Shown: positions 42,823 through 52,645, numbered from the stretch's first letter. The stretch is 64,000 nt of DNA from Candidatus Zixiibacteriota bacterium (GCA_024231855.1 JAAEQD010000111.1:1-64000); one strand, 5' to 3'. Notes: generated by a model from the sequence alone, not told the origin. Program-made: numbers and translations.

Positions 42823-44313
42823 ATGAATGTTTATCAGATAGCCTATGTCTCACCTGAGGTTGTACCGTTTGCCAAGACCGGCGGGTTGGCCGATGTGGCC
42901 GGCGCTCTACCGCCCGCGTTAGCGAAATTGGGTAATGCGGTAAAAGTATTTATGCCTTTGTATGGCGCGGTTGATACGGATACGCATGACATCAAATCCT
43001 TAAAAACCGGTATTGCTTTCGATATCGCCGGGAAGACTCAGCATTTCGATCTCTATTATCATCGCGATGATAGCTCCGGGTGTGATTATTATTTTATTAA
43101 AATTGATGAATATTTTGACCGGGTCGGTTTATATGTGTCGCCTGAAACCGGCAGGGATTGGGAAGATAACGATGAAAGGTTTATCGCGTTTTCCAACGCT
43201 ATATTGAAAGCCATAAAAGAGCTGGAATTCAAGCCGGATATAATCCATTGCAACGATTGGCAAAGCGGTCTGATTCCGGCTTTTCTAAAAAATTCGAATG
43301 ACAACTCAGGATATTTCGAGCAGGCAAAGACGGTTTTAACGATTCACAATATAGCGTATCAGGGATTATTCCCTGAAGAGTCTTTTGCCAAACTTGGTCT
43401 GGATAGTAAGTTATTCTTTCCAACAAGTGATTTTGAGTATTATGGCAAAGTTAATTTCTTGAAAGCGGGTATTCAATTCGCCGATATGATTACGACTGTT
43501 TCGGAAAAATACGCTAAGGAAATTCAGGCTTTGGAAGAGTACGGTTGCGGCCTGGAAGGTATACTTCGCGACCGCGCCGAAAATCTGTTTGGCGTCGTAA
43601 ATGGTATCGATTATGAAATCTGGAATCCGGCTACGGATACTTTGATAAAGGCGAATTATAAACCCGAAAAGCCGGCGAATAAAAAGAAGAACAAGAATAC
43701 TCTACGACGGGTAAACAAATTGCCCATGGTTAGAAAAGATATTCCGCTTATCGGGATTATATCCAGATTATGCGATCAGAAAGGATTCGATTTGATTGCC
43801 GAAGCGGCCGAACAGATATTCGAGCTTGATCTTCAAGTAGTCGTTCTTGGTACCGGCGATGAAAAATACGAAACGATGCTTAAGGATTTAACCGATAAGT
43901 ATCCCAAGAAACTGGCGGTCAATTTGAAATTCGATAACGAATTGGCTCATTTAATCGAAGCCGGTTCGGATATGTTTTTGATGCCGTCGAGATATGAACC
44001 CTGCGGTCTAAACCAGCTTTTTAGCCTCAAATACGGCACCGTACCGATAGTTCGCGAAACTGGCGGTTTAGCTGATACGATCGAGAATTGCAATCCAGCC
44101 AGAGGGACGGGCACAGGCTTTATATTCAAGAATTACGATTCGAATGAGCTTCTAAACACGATTAGATTCGCGATTGAGGTGTATAAAAACAAAAGTGTCT
44201 GGGAATCCCTGATGCAAAACGGCATGAGTCAGGATTTCTCCTGGGATAAATCCGCCGCCAGATACCTGGAAATTTATCATAAAGCGATCGTTAAGGAAAC
44301 TGTGTCCACTTAA
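42823..44313 (+). CDS. glgA: Glycogen synthase
   Basis: 496 residues, GT5 family. The ADP-glucose motif KTGGLADVAGALP is at about 18-30. Others are DWQSGLIPAF, LTIHNIAYQG, ISRLCDQKGFDL, MPSRYEPCGLNQLFSLKYGTVPIVRETGGLADT and a final FSWDKSAARYLEIY. The segment after NYKPEKP (about 285-305) is lysine-rich and diverged. It extends alpha-1,4-glucan chains. AAGGAG precedes the ATG and a strong terminator follows. Confidence 0.95.
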   Translation: MNVYQIAYVSPEVVPFAKTGGLADVAGALPPALAKLGNAVKVFMPLYGAVDTDTHDIKSLKTGIAFDIAGKTQHFDLYYHRDDSSGCDYYFIKIDEYFDRVGLYVSPETGRDWEDNDERFIAFSNAILKAIKELEFKPDIIHCNDWQSGLIPAFLKNSNDNSGYFEQAKTVLTIHNIAYQGLFPEESFAKLGLDSKLFFPTSDFEYYGKVNFLKAGIQFADMITTVSEKYAKEIQALEEYGCGLEGILRDRAENLFGVVNGIDYEIWNPATDTLIKANYKPEKPANKKKNKNTLRRVNKLPMVRKDIPLIGIISRLCDQKGFDLIAEAAEQIFELDLQVVVLGTGDEKYETMLKDLTDKYPKKLAVNLKFDNELAHLIEAGSDMFLMPSRYEPCGLNQLFSLKYGTVPIVRETGGLADTIENCNPARGTGTGFIFKNYDSNELLNTIRFAIEVYKNKSVWESLMQNGMSQDFSWDKSAARYLEIYHKAIVKETVST

Positions 44314-44341
44314 GCTTCCTACTTTATAAAAATCAGTTTTT

Positions 44342-44370
44342 GCCGTCGATAAGGTTATCGACGGCTTTTT
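44342..44370 (+). terminator. Strong rho-independent terminator after glgA
   Basis: GCCGTCGATAA (44342-44352) pairs perfectly with TTATCGACGGC (44355-44365), 10-11 bp with a small loop, followed by TTTTT. Confidence 0.95.
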
Positions 44371-44554
44371 AAATTGGGCAATGAGTCAATACTCTTTATC
44401 TTAGAGATATATACCTTATATTAGGATGACCATATTCCGGCTAATCAATATGAATATATACGTAACTATTTCGGTTTACGGGCTTAATTATCGCGGATGT
44501 TACATTGACCCCGGATTGTTGCATCTTATACGATGTAATTTAACTGTCCGCGAA

Positions 44555-44583
44555 TTTACAGTCGATATTTATGAATATATAAT
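44555..44583 (+). promoter_or_regulatory. Strong sigma70-type promoter of the tandem HDOD genes
   Basis: TTTACA (44555-44560) and a perfect TATAAT (44578-44583) are 17 bases apart, the same pair as the promoter at 7117. The start point near 44590 leaves a leader of about 11 bases. Confidence 0.7.
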
Positions 44584-44600
44584 TAAATAGGGATTCTTGA

Positions 44601-45464
44601 ATGGTTCAAGGTGTTAAATCAAATAGTACGCTGGAAAAAATTCTTTCAACTGTTGATGAACTGCCCGCTTCGCCGGCAATTGTAAATTCTGTAATGGGTC
44701 TTACTTCGGATCTCGATTCGACAATTGAGGAAGTTTCAAGGGTATTATCTTCCGATCAATCGCTTACCGCCAAAGTGTTAAGACTTTCCAATTCCCCTTA
44801 TTATGGTCGTACCCAGGAAGTGACAAATCTGGAGGAGGCTGTTCTGTTGCTGGGATTTTCAACGGTTCGTTCGATGGTCGTGGCCACATCCGCCAGAGGT
44901 TTATTCAACATGGAAAATAAAGATGGTTGGGAAGCCAAACTCTACCGCCACTCCATATCGACGGCAATTGCATCGCGCCAGATAGCCGGACATATTAAAC
45001 ATCCGGCCAAGGATCAAATTTTCATCGCGGCCCTGTTGCATGATATCGGCAAACTGGTATTAATGCAAAAAATCGCCAGTAGATACAGAGAAGTAGTTGA
45101 ACAGGTTGAAAGTAGAAGCGCTTCTTTTTTCGATACTGAAAACGGTATTTTAGGTTTCACCCATTGCGATGTAGCATCGATTCTTTTAAAAAAATGGCTT
45201 TTTCCTTCGAGTTTAATCGAGGCTATAAATGAACATCATTGCCCGCCTGCTCCCGAAAACGGGAAACCGGCGCCATTAGCCCATGTCATTAACGTTGGAA
45301 ACTATATGGCGAAGAAACTGGAAGCGGGTTTCAATGATTGTAAAATAGAGAATCTTGAGGAACTTGAATCCGCGAAGATATTAGAGTTAGATGACGAAGC
45401 TTTGGAAGAGATTTATGAGAAATTCAAAGAATATTATCAAATAGAAATAAAAATATTGGAATAA
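44601..45464 (+). CDS. HDOD-domain signalling protein 1
   Basis: 287 residues, nearly all HDOD: VDELPASPAIVNSVMGL, LRLSNSPYYGRTQEV, AALLHDIGKLVL and WLFPSSLIEAINEHH. It retains HD-like residues (HDIGK), but HDOD proteins lack the full metal set of HD-GYP enzymes, so phosphodiesterase activity is unlikely. These proteins act as protein-interaction regulators. A second HDOD gene follows after 3 bases, and both should be co-transcribed from 44555. Confidence 0.9.
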   Translation: MVQGVKSNSTLEKILSTVDELPASPAIVNSVMGLTSDLDSTIEEVSRVLSSDQSLTAKVLRLSNSPYYGRTQEVTNLEEAVLLLGFSTVRSMVVATSARGLFNMENKDGWEAKLYRHSISTAIASRQIAGHIKHPAKDQIFIAALLHDIGKLVLMQKIASRYREVVEQVESRSASFFDTENGILGFTHCDVASILLKKWLFPSSLIEAINEHHCPPAPENGKPAPLAHVINVGNYMAKKLEAGFNDCKIENLEELESAKILELDDEALEEIYEKFKEYYQIEIKILE

Positions 45465-45467
45465 AAT

Positions 45468-46934
45468 ATGGCCCAGATACAACAAAAAGATATTAAGCAG
45501 AAGTTTGAGATGTATTCCCAACTGCCTTCGATTCCGCAAAGTATTGTTCGGATTAAGAAAATTTCGAAAAATCCCAAAGCCTCGGCCGCCGATTTGGCTA
45601 ATTGTATATTGAGCGATCATCATTTGACTAGCCGGGTACTGCATATGGCTAATTCGGCATTCTATGGAACTTACGCGGGGAAAGTCAGTACAGTTACCCA
45701 TGCGATAATGGTAATGGGTTTCAGGGCTGTCCAGAATATAGCTATTTCGATGGCGATTTACGGCGTCGTGAACAAGTTGGCCAAGAATTCTAAATTCGAT
45801 ATTAACTCTTTCTGGATTCGTTCATTATCCAGCGGTGTGGCCGCGAAACATCTTGCCCATCTAATTAAGCAACCTAAAATCGCGGAAACCGCTTTTATAG
45901 CCGGTTTCATGCATGATATAGGTCAGCCCATACTGGCGGGAATATTCCCTGACAAGTATGGTGAAATCACCAGGCTTAATCCGATGTCATCGGAGATTTA
46001 TAAAACCGAACAGATATTATTAGGTATTAATCATATGACCGCTGGCGAATATATCGCCGGTAAATGGAATTTGCCCGATAACCTGACGAAGGCTATCGCC
46101 AAACATCACAGAATCAACATGCCTGCCAAAGAAAAATCAGAAAACATACTAATCGATATTGTCTATCTGGCGGACATGTTGGCTTATTTCATCATCAATG
46201 ATACAGCCCCGGATTCACCTGAATACCTAAAGGCTATAGATAAAACGCAAACCTTGGTTGATGTTTCTAACGAAAGTATGATTGATTTACTACTAACATG
46301 TCGGACCCATGTTACGGAAATAGCGGAGGACTTGAAAGTAAGCATCAAAGAAGAGGTTGATAAAGTTAAACAACATAAAAGCGATTCTCTTGCTATACGA
46401 CAGGAACTGGATTCTAAGGAAATCCAGTTAGCCTTCCTGCAGAATACTACCAGCGCTTTGATGGAAGCGCAAACAAACGATGAAACACTTCAAATAATCT
46501 GTGAGGCATTATTCCAGGGATTGCAGATGGGCAGGGTAATTCTTTTTGAATATCAAGTAAGCCGTCAAACTTTCAACGGCAAAGTGGGTTTCGGATTCGA
46601 TTCACAGGATATTGTACAAGGAATGAGTTTCTCAATAAAAGACGGGATGTTTGAGCATATTCTAAAAACGGGTTCGGCGATTTCAGTTGTTGGTGAAGAT
46701 TTTAAAATGTATGGTTTTAAGCATACCCAGGATGAAATCGATTTATTGGCGCCCCGGGCATTCGCGATAATTCCGATTAAGATCATTAATGAAGTTAAAT
46801 ATGTGCTTTTTATAGACGCTCCCGATAACGAGAAACCTATAGATGATAATATCTTTCGATCGGTTGTAGCTTTAACCAACCAGGGGGCAATGACAATAGA
46901 GCGGAATTTGTTCAGGGAAAAGCTGAAGAGTTAA
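45468..46934 (+). CDS. HDOD-GAF signalling protein 2
   Basis: 488 residues: an HDOD domain (~12-270; LPSIPQSIVRIKKISKN, HMANSAFYGTYAG, FIAGFMHDIGQPILAG), a coiled coil (~280-315), and a GAF-like sensor (~320-480; ISVVGEDFKMYGFKH). The GAF part may bind a small ligand and gate the HDOD output. It is paired with the upstream HDOD gene, and the pair could form a heteromer. It converges with the reverse-strand gene at 47027, and no clear terminator lies between. Confidence 0.88.
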   Translation: MAQIQQKDIKQKFEMYSQLPSIPQSIVRIKKISKNPKASAADLANCILSDHHLTSRVLHMANSAFYGTYAGKVSTVTHAIMVMGFRAVQNIAISMAIYGVVNKLAKNSKFDINSFWIRSLSSGVAAKHLAHLIKQPKIAETAFIAGFMHDIGQPILAGIFPDKYGEITRLNPMSSEIYKTEQILLGINHMTAGEYIAGKWNLPDNLTKAIAKHHRINMPAKEKSENILIDIVYLADMLAYFIINDTAPDSPEYLKAIDKTQTLVDVSNESMIDLLLTCRTHVTEIAEDLKVSIKEEVDKVKQHKSDSLAIRQELDSKEIQLAFLQNTTSALMEAQTNDETLQIICEALFQGLQMGRVILFEYQVSRQTFNGKVGFGFDSQDIVQGMSFSIKDGMFEHILKTGSAISVVGEDFKMYGFKHTQDEIDLLAPRAFAIIPIKIINEVKYVLFIDAPDNEKPIDDNIFRSVVALTNQGAMTIERNLFREKLKS

Positions 46935-47026
46935 CTTCCAGTAAAATATCACCAAACTTTATAGGTCAACAAATATTATTAGCGCGGTTCTCTGGTCATT
47001 ATCATATGAATTCACAAATTACAGGA

Positions 47027-48667
47027 TTAAGGATTGCGGGCAAGTCTAAATCCAATAGATGAAAACCGGCCTGACGGGTAATACAGGGATCGAAGGTTGG
47101 GCAGGCATTGCCGGCCGCCATGGTACCAGGACCCACCGCGAAGGATACGCTGAGTGCCCGGGGGATCTACCCAGGCGCTGCCATCTGAAGGAGCGTCATC
47201 GTAGCCCCAATGGTACCAATCCTCACACCATTCCCATACATTGCCGCCCATATCCCAAATTCCCCATGGGTTTGGTATCTCGCCTTCGGTCGTACCGACA
47301 TCGTGTGTTCGACTACCACTGTTGGTGTTAATCCAGGCATAGTTGCCCGCCGCCTGGTAATAAAGGTCATCGCCCCACCAGAAGCGCGTATCGTAATAAC
47401 CGGCTCGGCTGCAGTACTCCCATTCGGCTTCAGTCGGCATACGCCAGTGGGCATCGATTTCAGATTCGTTGGCCATCTCAATAAAAGCCTGGCAGTCGTT
47501 CCATGATACGTTCTCGGCCGGCCGATTGGGGTGGCCCGGCCAGTAGAAACCCCATTCTCCCATCACTGCCTGCCATTGAGTCTGGGTTACTTCATATTTG
47601 CCGATCCAGAATCCATTTGCCAGCGTTACTTCATGGCTGGGAGCTTCATCGTCTCCCGCCCCGGGCGTCCCTGGAGCGCCCATCCAGAAAATACCAGGCT
47701 CTACCCAAACCATGGCAACAATCACGCCCGAATTGCCTAATTCAAATTCCTTTTCACCAGTCGTCGTGAAAGACCATACGGGACCTGTTACCGAGTTGCC
47801 ATGCTGATCTCTGGCTGCAATCTGCCAGCTATATGTCCGATTAGGTGTTAGTGTTCCGGTATCATAAAAATTCAGAATTTGGTCATCGCTTACTAAGGCC
47901 GGGGGAGATGATTCCCCGAAGTAGACATCATAGAAAATGGAATCGCTTTCGGGATCACTGCAATCCCAAGTGAGAATCATATCTATGGACTGATCAAACG
48001 CTTCATCGGGCGGATCAGGATTTAAAGGCAAGCCAGGCGGCCCATTAACCGAAATAGCCACCGAGTCCAAATCCGATAATTCACTATCGCTTACTTCGAT
48101 TCTGATATAGTAAATACCGCCACTGTCCGGGGCTTGCCATTGAACACTTAATCCGATATTGCCGTCAGGGAAAACTCCTGCCGGAGCTGCCCAGATGTAG
48201 GTCAGGTTGTCCTGATCCTCATCAACTGCCAGACACTGCAAAGCCGTTGCTTCTTCGATATTGATAGAATCCGGTTCGGCCAATACGCTTTGAATTTGAG
48301 GAGCCTGGTTATCCGGAATGGTTACTGTAATTTCGATAGAATCGCCAATGCTATATTGGCCATCATTGAGGGTCACCTTTACATAAAAGCTGCCTGCAAT
48401 GAGGGGGGCTTGCCAAATAACGCTTTCGCTTGAGTTGCCATCCGTAAAGCTGCCGTAAATCGATGACCAGAAGTAGGTCAGGCTACCGCCATCCTCATCG
48501 GATGCCGAACACTGGATGTTTGTTGATTGGCCGATATAAAGCGTGTCAGATTCCGCCAGGATATTCTGGATAACCGGTGCGTGATTGATAGGTTCGGTGC
48601 TGTTGTTTTTGCATCCGAATAAGTTGGAAATCAATATCGATATTATAAGTAATTTTATCTTTTTCAT
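47027..48667 (-). CDS. Surface lipoprotein with Ig-like and FGE-sulfatase (SUMF1) domains
   Basis: 546 residues. The lipoprotein signal is MKKIKLLIISILISNLFGC, with the lipobox cysteine at 19. Two related Ig-like modules of ~90 residues follow (ITYFWS-type; QCSASDEDGG, QCLAVDEDQD), then a fibronectin-like segment (~215-305), and a C-terminal FGE-sulfatase domain (~310-545; IGKYEVTQTQWQAVM, PAENVSWNDCQAFI, RMPTEAEWEYCSRAG, WDMGGNVWEWCEDW). The final LRGGSWYHGGRQCLP lacks the cysteine pair used by true formylglycine-generating enzymes, so it is probably a binding or scaffold domain. It is divergent from the sialidase-like gene. Confidence 0.87.
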   Translation of the reverse strand: MKKIKLLIISILISNLFGCKNNSTEPINHAPVIQNILAESDTLYIGQSTNIQCSASDEDGGSLTYFWSSIYGSFTDGNSSESVIWQAPLIAGSFYVKVTLNDGQYSIGDSIEITVTIPDNQAPQIQSVLAEPDSINIEEATALQCLAVDEDQDNLTYIWAAPAGVFPDGNIGLSVQWQAPDSGGIYYIRIEVSDSELSDLDSVAISVNGPPGLPLNPDPPDEAFDQSIDMILTWDCSDPESDSIFYDVYFGESSPPALVSDDQILNFYDTGTLTPNRTYSWQIAARDQHGNSVTGPVWSFTTTGEKEFELGNSGVIVAMVWVEPGIFWMGAPGTPGAGDDEAPSHEVTLANGFWIGKYEVTQTQWQAVMGEWGFYWPGHPNRPAENVSWNDCQAFIEMANESEIDAHWRMPTEAEWEYCSRAGYYDTRFWWGDDLYYQAAGNYAWINTNSGSRTHDVGTTEGEIPNPWGIWDMGGNVWEWCEDWYHWGYDDAPSDGSAWVDPPGTQRILRGGSWYHGGRQCLPNLRSLYYPSGRFSSIGFRLARNP

Positions 48668-48872
48668 TTTACCTCATTTATCGTAGCCTGCTTATAATCT
48701 GGGCAGTCAATTGCGGCTCTATTAATATATATACATCTAAATATACGCAAAATTCCTTTAATTGGCGCGGAAAATTATTTTAAGCTAATTGTGTTAATAA
48801 TAAAGCTTATAGTAGTAGCAAACATTTAATATCGCGGGATTTTTTAAATGGACAGCAGTGTTTTGTTTTCTA

Positions 48873-48900
48873 TTGACAAATCTGAAAATAACCCTATATT
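48873..48900 (+). promoter_or_regulatory. Sigma70-type promoter of the BNR/dockerin gene
   Basis: A perfect TTGACA (48873-48878) and TATATT (48895-48900) are 16 bases apart. The leader of about 39 bases ends with TGGAGG before the ATG at 48946. Confidence 0.7.
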
Positions 48901-48945
48901 ATTCAAAGACTTAATTGAAATCCAATCATCCGCCTGGAGGTTTTA

Positions 48946-50547
48946 ATGAGAATTAATTTAAACATATGGACTTTGATCATTCTGGTTGTATTCGTTTTTA
49001 TAGGCAATGCCCAGGGGCTGGATTTATCCAAGCAGCCGCTTTCGCTTATTCCGTACACCGGCCCGGAAAAGATCGGCCAGAGCCCGCGGGAGCTAATAAC
49101 TTTTTTAGACAATGTGCAAATCAACACGGATAATACCAGCCATCTGCAAAATGAGGAGATGGTTTGTATCAATCCGACTAATACCGATAACGCGGTAGCG
49201 GTCTGGCGCGATTTTCGGCTCGGCTATCGACGTATCGGCATCGGCTATACTTTCGATGGCGGACAGACCTGGGTCGATACGCTGCTCGTGCCATATTCGC
49301 CATATGAACGTCAAAGCGACCCGATTTTATGGGTAGATCGGGATGGCGTATTTTATATCAGCGGTCTTGATTTATATTGGGGGGAAGGCCCCTCGGGCAT
49401 ATCCGTTTATACATCAAGCGATGGTGGAGTTACCTGGTCGGAGCCAACCTGGGTTATTCAGGAACAGTATGATTATTTCGAGGATAAGCAATGGTTCACG
49501 ATCGATCAATCCGGCGGTCCGGCAGACGGCAATATCTATTGTGTTTGGGACAGGTTTGCCGCGGATTATTCAGGAACCGGCATTGTCGGCGCCACATCCA
49601 CCGATGGCGGCTTGACGTTCTCCGAACCGATTGCCATTTCGATTTTTGGGCCGGACTACACCCAGTGGCCAACCGTGACCGTTGGCCCTTTAAGCGAGGT
49701 ATATGTTGCCTGGTATGACCATCGCCGTCCTCGTCGCATTTCGATGGCCATTTCGTCCGATTATGGCGTTTCATACGGTCCCGAATTCGGTTTTGTCACG
49801 CTCGATTCGGCCTACTCCGAGTTGAATGGCGAGTTGACCAGTTTTCCGTTTCCGGCGATGGCCTGTGATGTTTATCCCGAAAGCGATAATTACGGCCGGT
49901 TATATGTAGTTTACGCCGATGGCCCATTCGACTGGGATATGTGGGTTGTTTGGTCCGACGATGGCGGAGATACCTGGTCGAACAAGGTCCGGATAAATGA
50001 TGACCAACAGTATAATGGCAGCGATCAGTTTCATCCCTGGATATCGATTGATAATGATGGCGTAATTCATGTCTGTTTCTTCGACCGCCGCGATGATCCT
50101 GATAACAATCTGCTATATAATTTGTATTATACTCGCTCTGTCGATGGCGGCCAAACATGGGAGGAAAACCATCGCGTAAGCACGGTTTCATCGAATCCCG
50201 CCCATGCCGCCCTGGCCGGCCTTATCGGTGAGTATATCGGCATATCCGCCTGGAATGGGAATGTACAGATGGTTTGGACCGATATTCGAAATTTCAATCA
50301 GGACGTATTTTCAGCTCGAATTGATGCCTCATTTACTCCGGGGGATGTCAACAATAACCAAGAGGTGTTGAGCTCGGATGTCGATTATCTCGTTGCCTAT
50401 TTGCGCGGAGACAGAATGCCGCCTGATCCTCCTATGTGGCGGGCGGATGCCAATGGCGATTGCCTGATCGACGCGGCGGATATTATCTACCTGACTCTCT
50501 ATCTGCAGGGAAACGGGCCGTCGCCGATTAATGGGAATTGTCGGTAG
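48946..50547 (+). CDS. Secreted BNR-repeat (sialidase-fold) protein with dockerin-like C-terminus
   Basis: 533 residues. A signal peptide (about 1-24, GNAQG) precedes at least five Asp-box motifs: FDGGQTW, SSDGGVTW, STDGGLTF, SDDGGDTW and SVDGGQTW, the six-bladed propeller signature. The last ~75 residues (from GDVNNNQEVLSSDVDYL) form a dockerin type I-like domain with two calcium loops (GDVNNNQ, ADANGDCLIDAADI). Sialidase catalytic residues (arginine triad) were not verified, so the enzyme activity is open. Dockerins usually dock onto cohesins; none is obvious here. Confidence 0.87.
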   Translation: MRINLNIWTLIILVVFVFIGNAQGLDLSKQPLSLIPYTGPEKIGQSPRELITFLDNVQINTDNTSHLQNEEMVCINPTNTDNAVAVWRDFRLGYRRIGIGYTFDGGQTWVDTLLVPYSPYERQSDPILWVDRDGVFYISGLDLYWGEGPSGISVYTSSDGGVTWSEPTWVIQEQYDYFEDKQWFTIDQSGGPADGNIYCVWDRFAADYSGTGIVGATSTDGGLTFSEPIAISIFGPDYTQWPTVTVGPLSEVYVAWYDHRRPRRISMAISSDYGVSYGPEFGFVTLDSAYSELNGELTSFPFPAMACDVYPESDNYGRLYVVYADGPFDWDMWVVWSDDGGDTWSNKVRINDDQQYNGSDQFHPWISIDNDGVIHVCFFDRRDDPDNNLLYNLYYTRSVDGGQTWEENHRVSTVSSNPAHAALAGLIGEYIGISAWNGNVQMVWTDIRNFNQDVFSARIDASFTPGDVNNNQEVLSSDVDYLVAYLRGDRMPPDPPMWRADANGDCLIDAADIIYLTLYLQGNGPSPINGNCR

Positions 50548-50717
50548 GGTAGAGCCATTAGTTAAAATTTTGCGCTATAATCCTATTCGAATTCCGAATC
50601 CGCCTAATAATTAACATGGATTATAAAAGGCGCGTATAATAGCACCGGCTTCTCGGCCGAATCGATTATTTTACTTATAAAACGCAATCGAAATCTCAGT
50701 TCATTTATAAAAATCAC

Positions 50718-50746
50718 TTGCCCGGTTAGATATTTCCGGCTATTAT
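50718..50746 (+). promoter_or_regulatory. Sigma70-type promoter just before a gene without ribosome-binding site
   Basis: TTGCCC (50718-50723) and TATTAT (50741-50746) are 17 bases apart. The predicted start near 50753 is 3 bases before the ATG at 50756, so the messenger may be leaderless. Confidence 0.5.
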
Positions 50747-50755
50747 AACTCGTCT

Positions 50756-51550
50756 ATGAAAGTATTGATACTTACAGCTTGCACTGTTTTGCTTCTCTGT
50801 TCAATCGGTATTGCCGAGATCGATTCGGATATGGATATCTTTTCCGAATCCGTCGCGACGGTATCAAATGTCGCGGCCGGTTTGGTCAATCCCGCCGGTT
50901 TGGGATATGGCATTGTAATGTCGTTTCGTTATATGCATTCATATTCTGATTCGTCATTTAGTGGCGATAACGGCTTTCTCCTTGCAACTCGCGGCAATAT
51001 GATCTCTATACAGTGGATGAAGCATACCAACGGTGTTTTTCGTCGTAAATATCTGGCTTCCGCGGGCAAACGATTATTTCCAAATTTCTATTGGGGAATA
51101 TCTTATGCCTGGTTTAGCGCCGCGGATCCGATCTATAAAGATACCAAGATCTGGAAAATCGGATTTCTCTATCATCCTCAAAAAATGACATCGCTAGGTT
51201 TAGTTGTCGATGATTTAAACGCGCCCAGCTTAGGCGATACAACGCTTCACAGGCTATACACGTTGGCAGGCGCTATTAAATTGGCGAGGGGAAAGGCTAT
51301 ATTATCAATCGACTCGCAAATGCGCGAAAACGAAGATTTCGAGGATATTGAATCGGTTTTCCGGTTGGAAGTTAACGCATCGTCTTTAATAAGGTTAGTG
51401 GCAGATTACCAGACGGGCGGCTTTTTCCATGTGGGTTTGGCCTTGAAATTTGACCATATTGGGTTTGGCTCGGGCTCAAGATTCAGCAAAGATAGTTTTC
51501 TTGGTGGAAATTTATTTTATAACCAGGAACCAGTCACCAATTCTCGTTAA
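50756..51550 (+). CDS. Exported beta-barrel-like protein of unknown function
   Basis: 264 residues. The signal peptide is MKVLILTACTVLLLCSIGIAE. The mature part carries VNPAGLGYG near 47-55, a motif seen in PorV/OMPP1-type barrels, and alternating hydrophobic strands to the C-terminal end. I do not recognise the family further. The signal peptide fixes the start at 50756; there is no Shine-Dalgarno sequence. The context (after a secreted dockerin protein) gives no specific role. Confidence 0.78.
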   Translation: MKVLILTACTVLLLCSIGIAEIDSDMDIFSESVATVSNVAAGLVNPAGLGYGIVMSFRYMHSYSDSSFSGDNGFLLATRGNMISIQWMKHTNGVFRRKYLASAGKRLFPNFYWGISYAWFSAADPIYKDTKIWKIGFLYHPQKMTSLGLVVDDLNAPSLGDTTLHRLYTLAGAIKLARGKAILSIDSQMRENEDFEDIESVFRLEVNASSLIRLVADYQTGGFFHVGLALKFDHIGFGSGSRFSKDSFLGGNLFYNQEPVTNSR

Positions 51551-51786
51551 TATACTCGCATAACCATTAATTAGGGCCTCTTGAATCTGATGATCCATGG
51601 AAGTTCATAGACTTTCATCAGTATATAAGCAATATTCAAGAAGTTACAATTTGCATTAACCTTTGCAATAATTAACTATAAACCGCTTTCTTCTGAAAAT
51701 AATTTTAACCAAACCCTTCCATTTGCCGATTATTGATACGAAGGATTGATTGTTACGGATAAACTTTTAGTAAAGGACGTGGGTTA

Positions 51787-52569
51787 ATGTCTTTGCCCAA
51801 TACTCAAAAACTGCAAATCGATCTTAATCAGACTCTTGCGCCAAATTGGTATGAGGCGATATTACTGGGGCATATTGAAAAAATAAGTCAAGGTGCCACT
51901 AACAGTCATCTCGAATTCGATATCATTAATGAGGAAAGGCATATTTGGGCGGTCTTATCACACCAAAACGAAACTCTGGATAAGATTAAGCGGTTAAAAC
52001 AAGCCCTGGGAATGACCGATGACGAGGTTGATTTAAAACCTTATTATAATAATAAAATTACCGTTTTTATAAATAGAGTCATAATCAATGGGAAGTATCA
52101 AAATGAAGTAAGTGATTTCACGGCTTTCATTGATACGAAACCTGAACCTCAACCTCAATCTCAATCTCAATCCAAAGGGAGTATTGCGGTCCCCCAACAA
52201 GTATTAATCGTTGATGATCAACCGGAAGTAGCAAATTTAATTGGCAACTATGTTCAAAAAGTTGGATTTACCCCGGTTATAGTGGGTAATGTCGATGAGG
52301 CTTTGCAGATAATCGATCCGGAAGAATATTTAGTAGTAATATCCGATGTTATTATGCCCGGAAAAAACGGTTTTGATCTTGTTCGATTTATGCATAATAA
52401 ATACCCCCAAATGTCAGTGGCGCTCATTTCCGGATATTTCGATAGCGAGATGGAGAACTTACAGCGAGTTTTCGGTATCGATAAAATTTATCGGAAGCCC
52501 GTATTTTTCCAGGCAGTGAAGGAGATGATCGCCAATGCTCTTAAAAAAATCAAAGCATCAAATACATGA
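51787..52569 (+). CDS. Response regulator with unknown N-terminal domain
   Basis: 260 residues. Residues 1-115 are an unknown domain (contains NWYEAILLGHIEKISQG, HIWAVLSHQNETLDKIK). A linker with Pro-Gln and Ser-Gln dipeptides (PEPQPQSQSQSKG) follows, and a C-terminal receiver domain (~135-255; LIVDDQPEVAN, phospho-acceptor Asp187 in ISDVIMPG, Lys in YRKPV). The receiver at the C-terminus is unusual. It is followed after 76 bases by the partner-switching genes, so it may feed that circuit. Confidence 0.8.
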   Translation: MSLPNTQKLQIDLNQTLAPNWYEAILLGHIEKISQGATNSHLEFDIINEERHIWAVLSHQNETLDKIKRLKQALGMTDDEVDLKPYYNNKITVFINRVIINGKYQNEVSDFTAFIDTKPEPQPQSQSQSKGSIAVPQQVLIVDDQPEVANLIGNYVQKVGFTPVIVGNVDEALQIIDPEEYLVVISDVIMPGKNGFDLVRFMHNKYPQMSVALISGYFDSEMENLQRVFGIDKIYRKPVFFQAVKEMIANALKKIKASNT

Positions 52570-52645
52570 ATCGGTTGCTTGCCTTTAAATCGATCAGTTC
52601 TTCAATAACTCGATTTAGGTAGTACTAATGATGGGATAATTGAAT

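Noticed and set aside
44500..44540. Sigma54-like element near CCGGATTGTTGC before the HDOD genes
   Set aside because: The GG-N10-GC spacing is not met, and a much better sigma70-type promoter lies at 44555-44583.
51597..51618. Hairpin ATGGAAGT/ACTTTCAT after the barrel-like gene
   Set aside because: It needs a G-T pair, is AT-rich and has no T tract, so it is not a convincing terminator.
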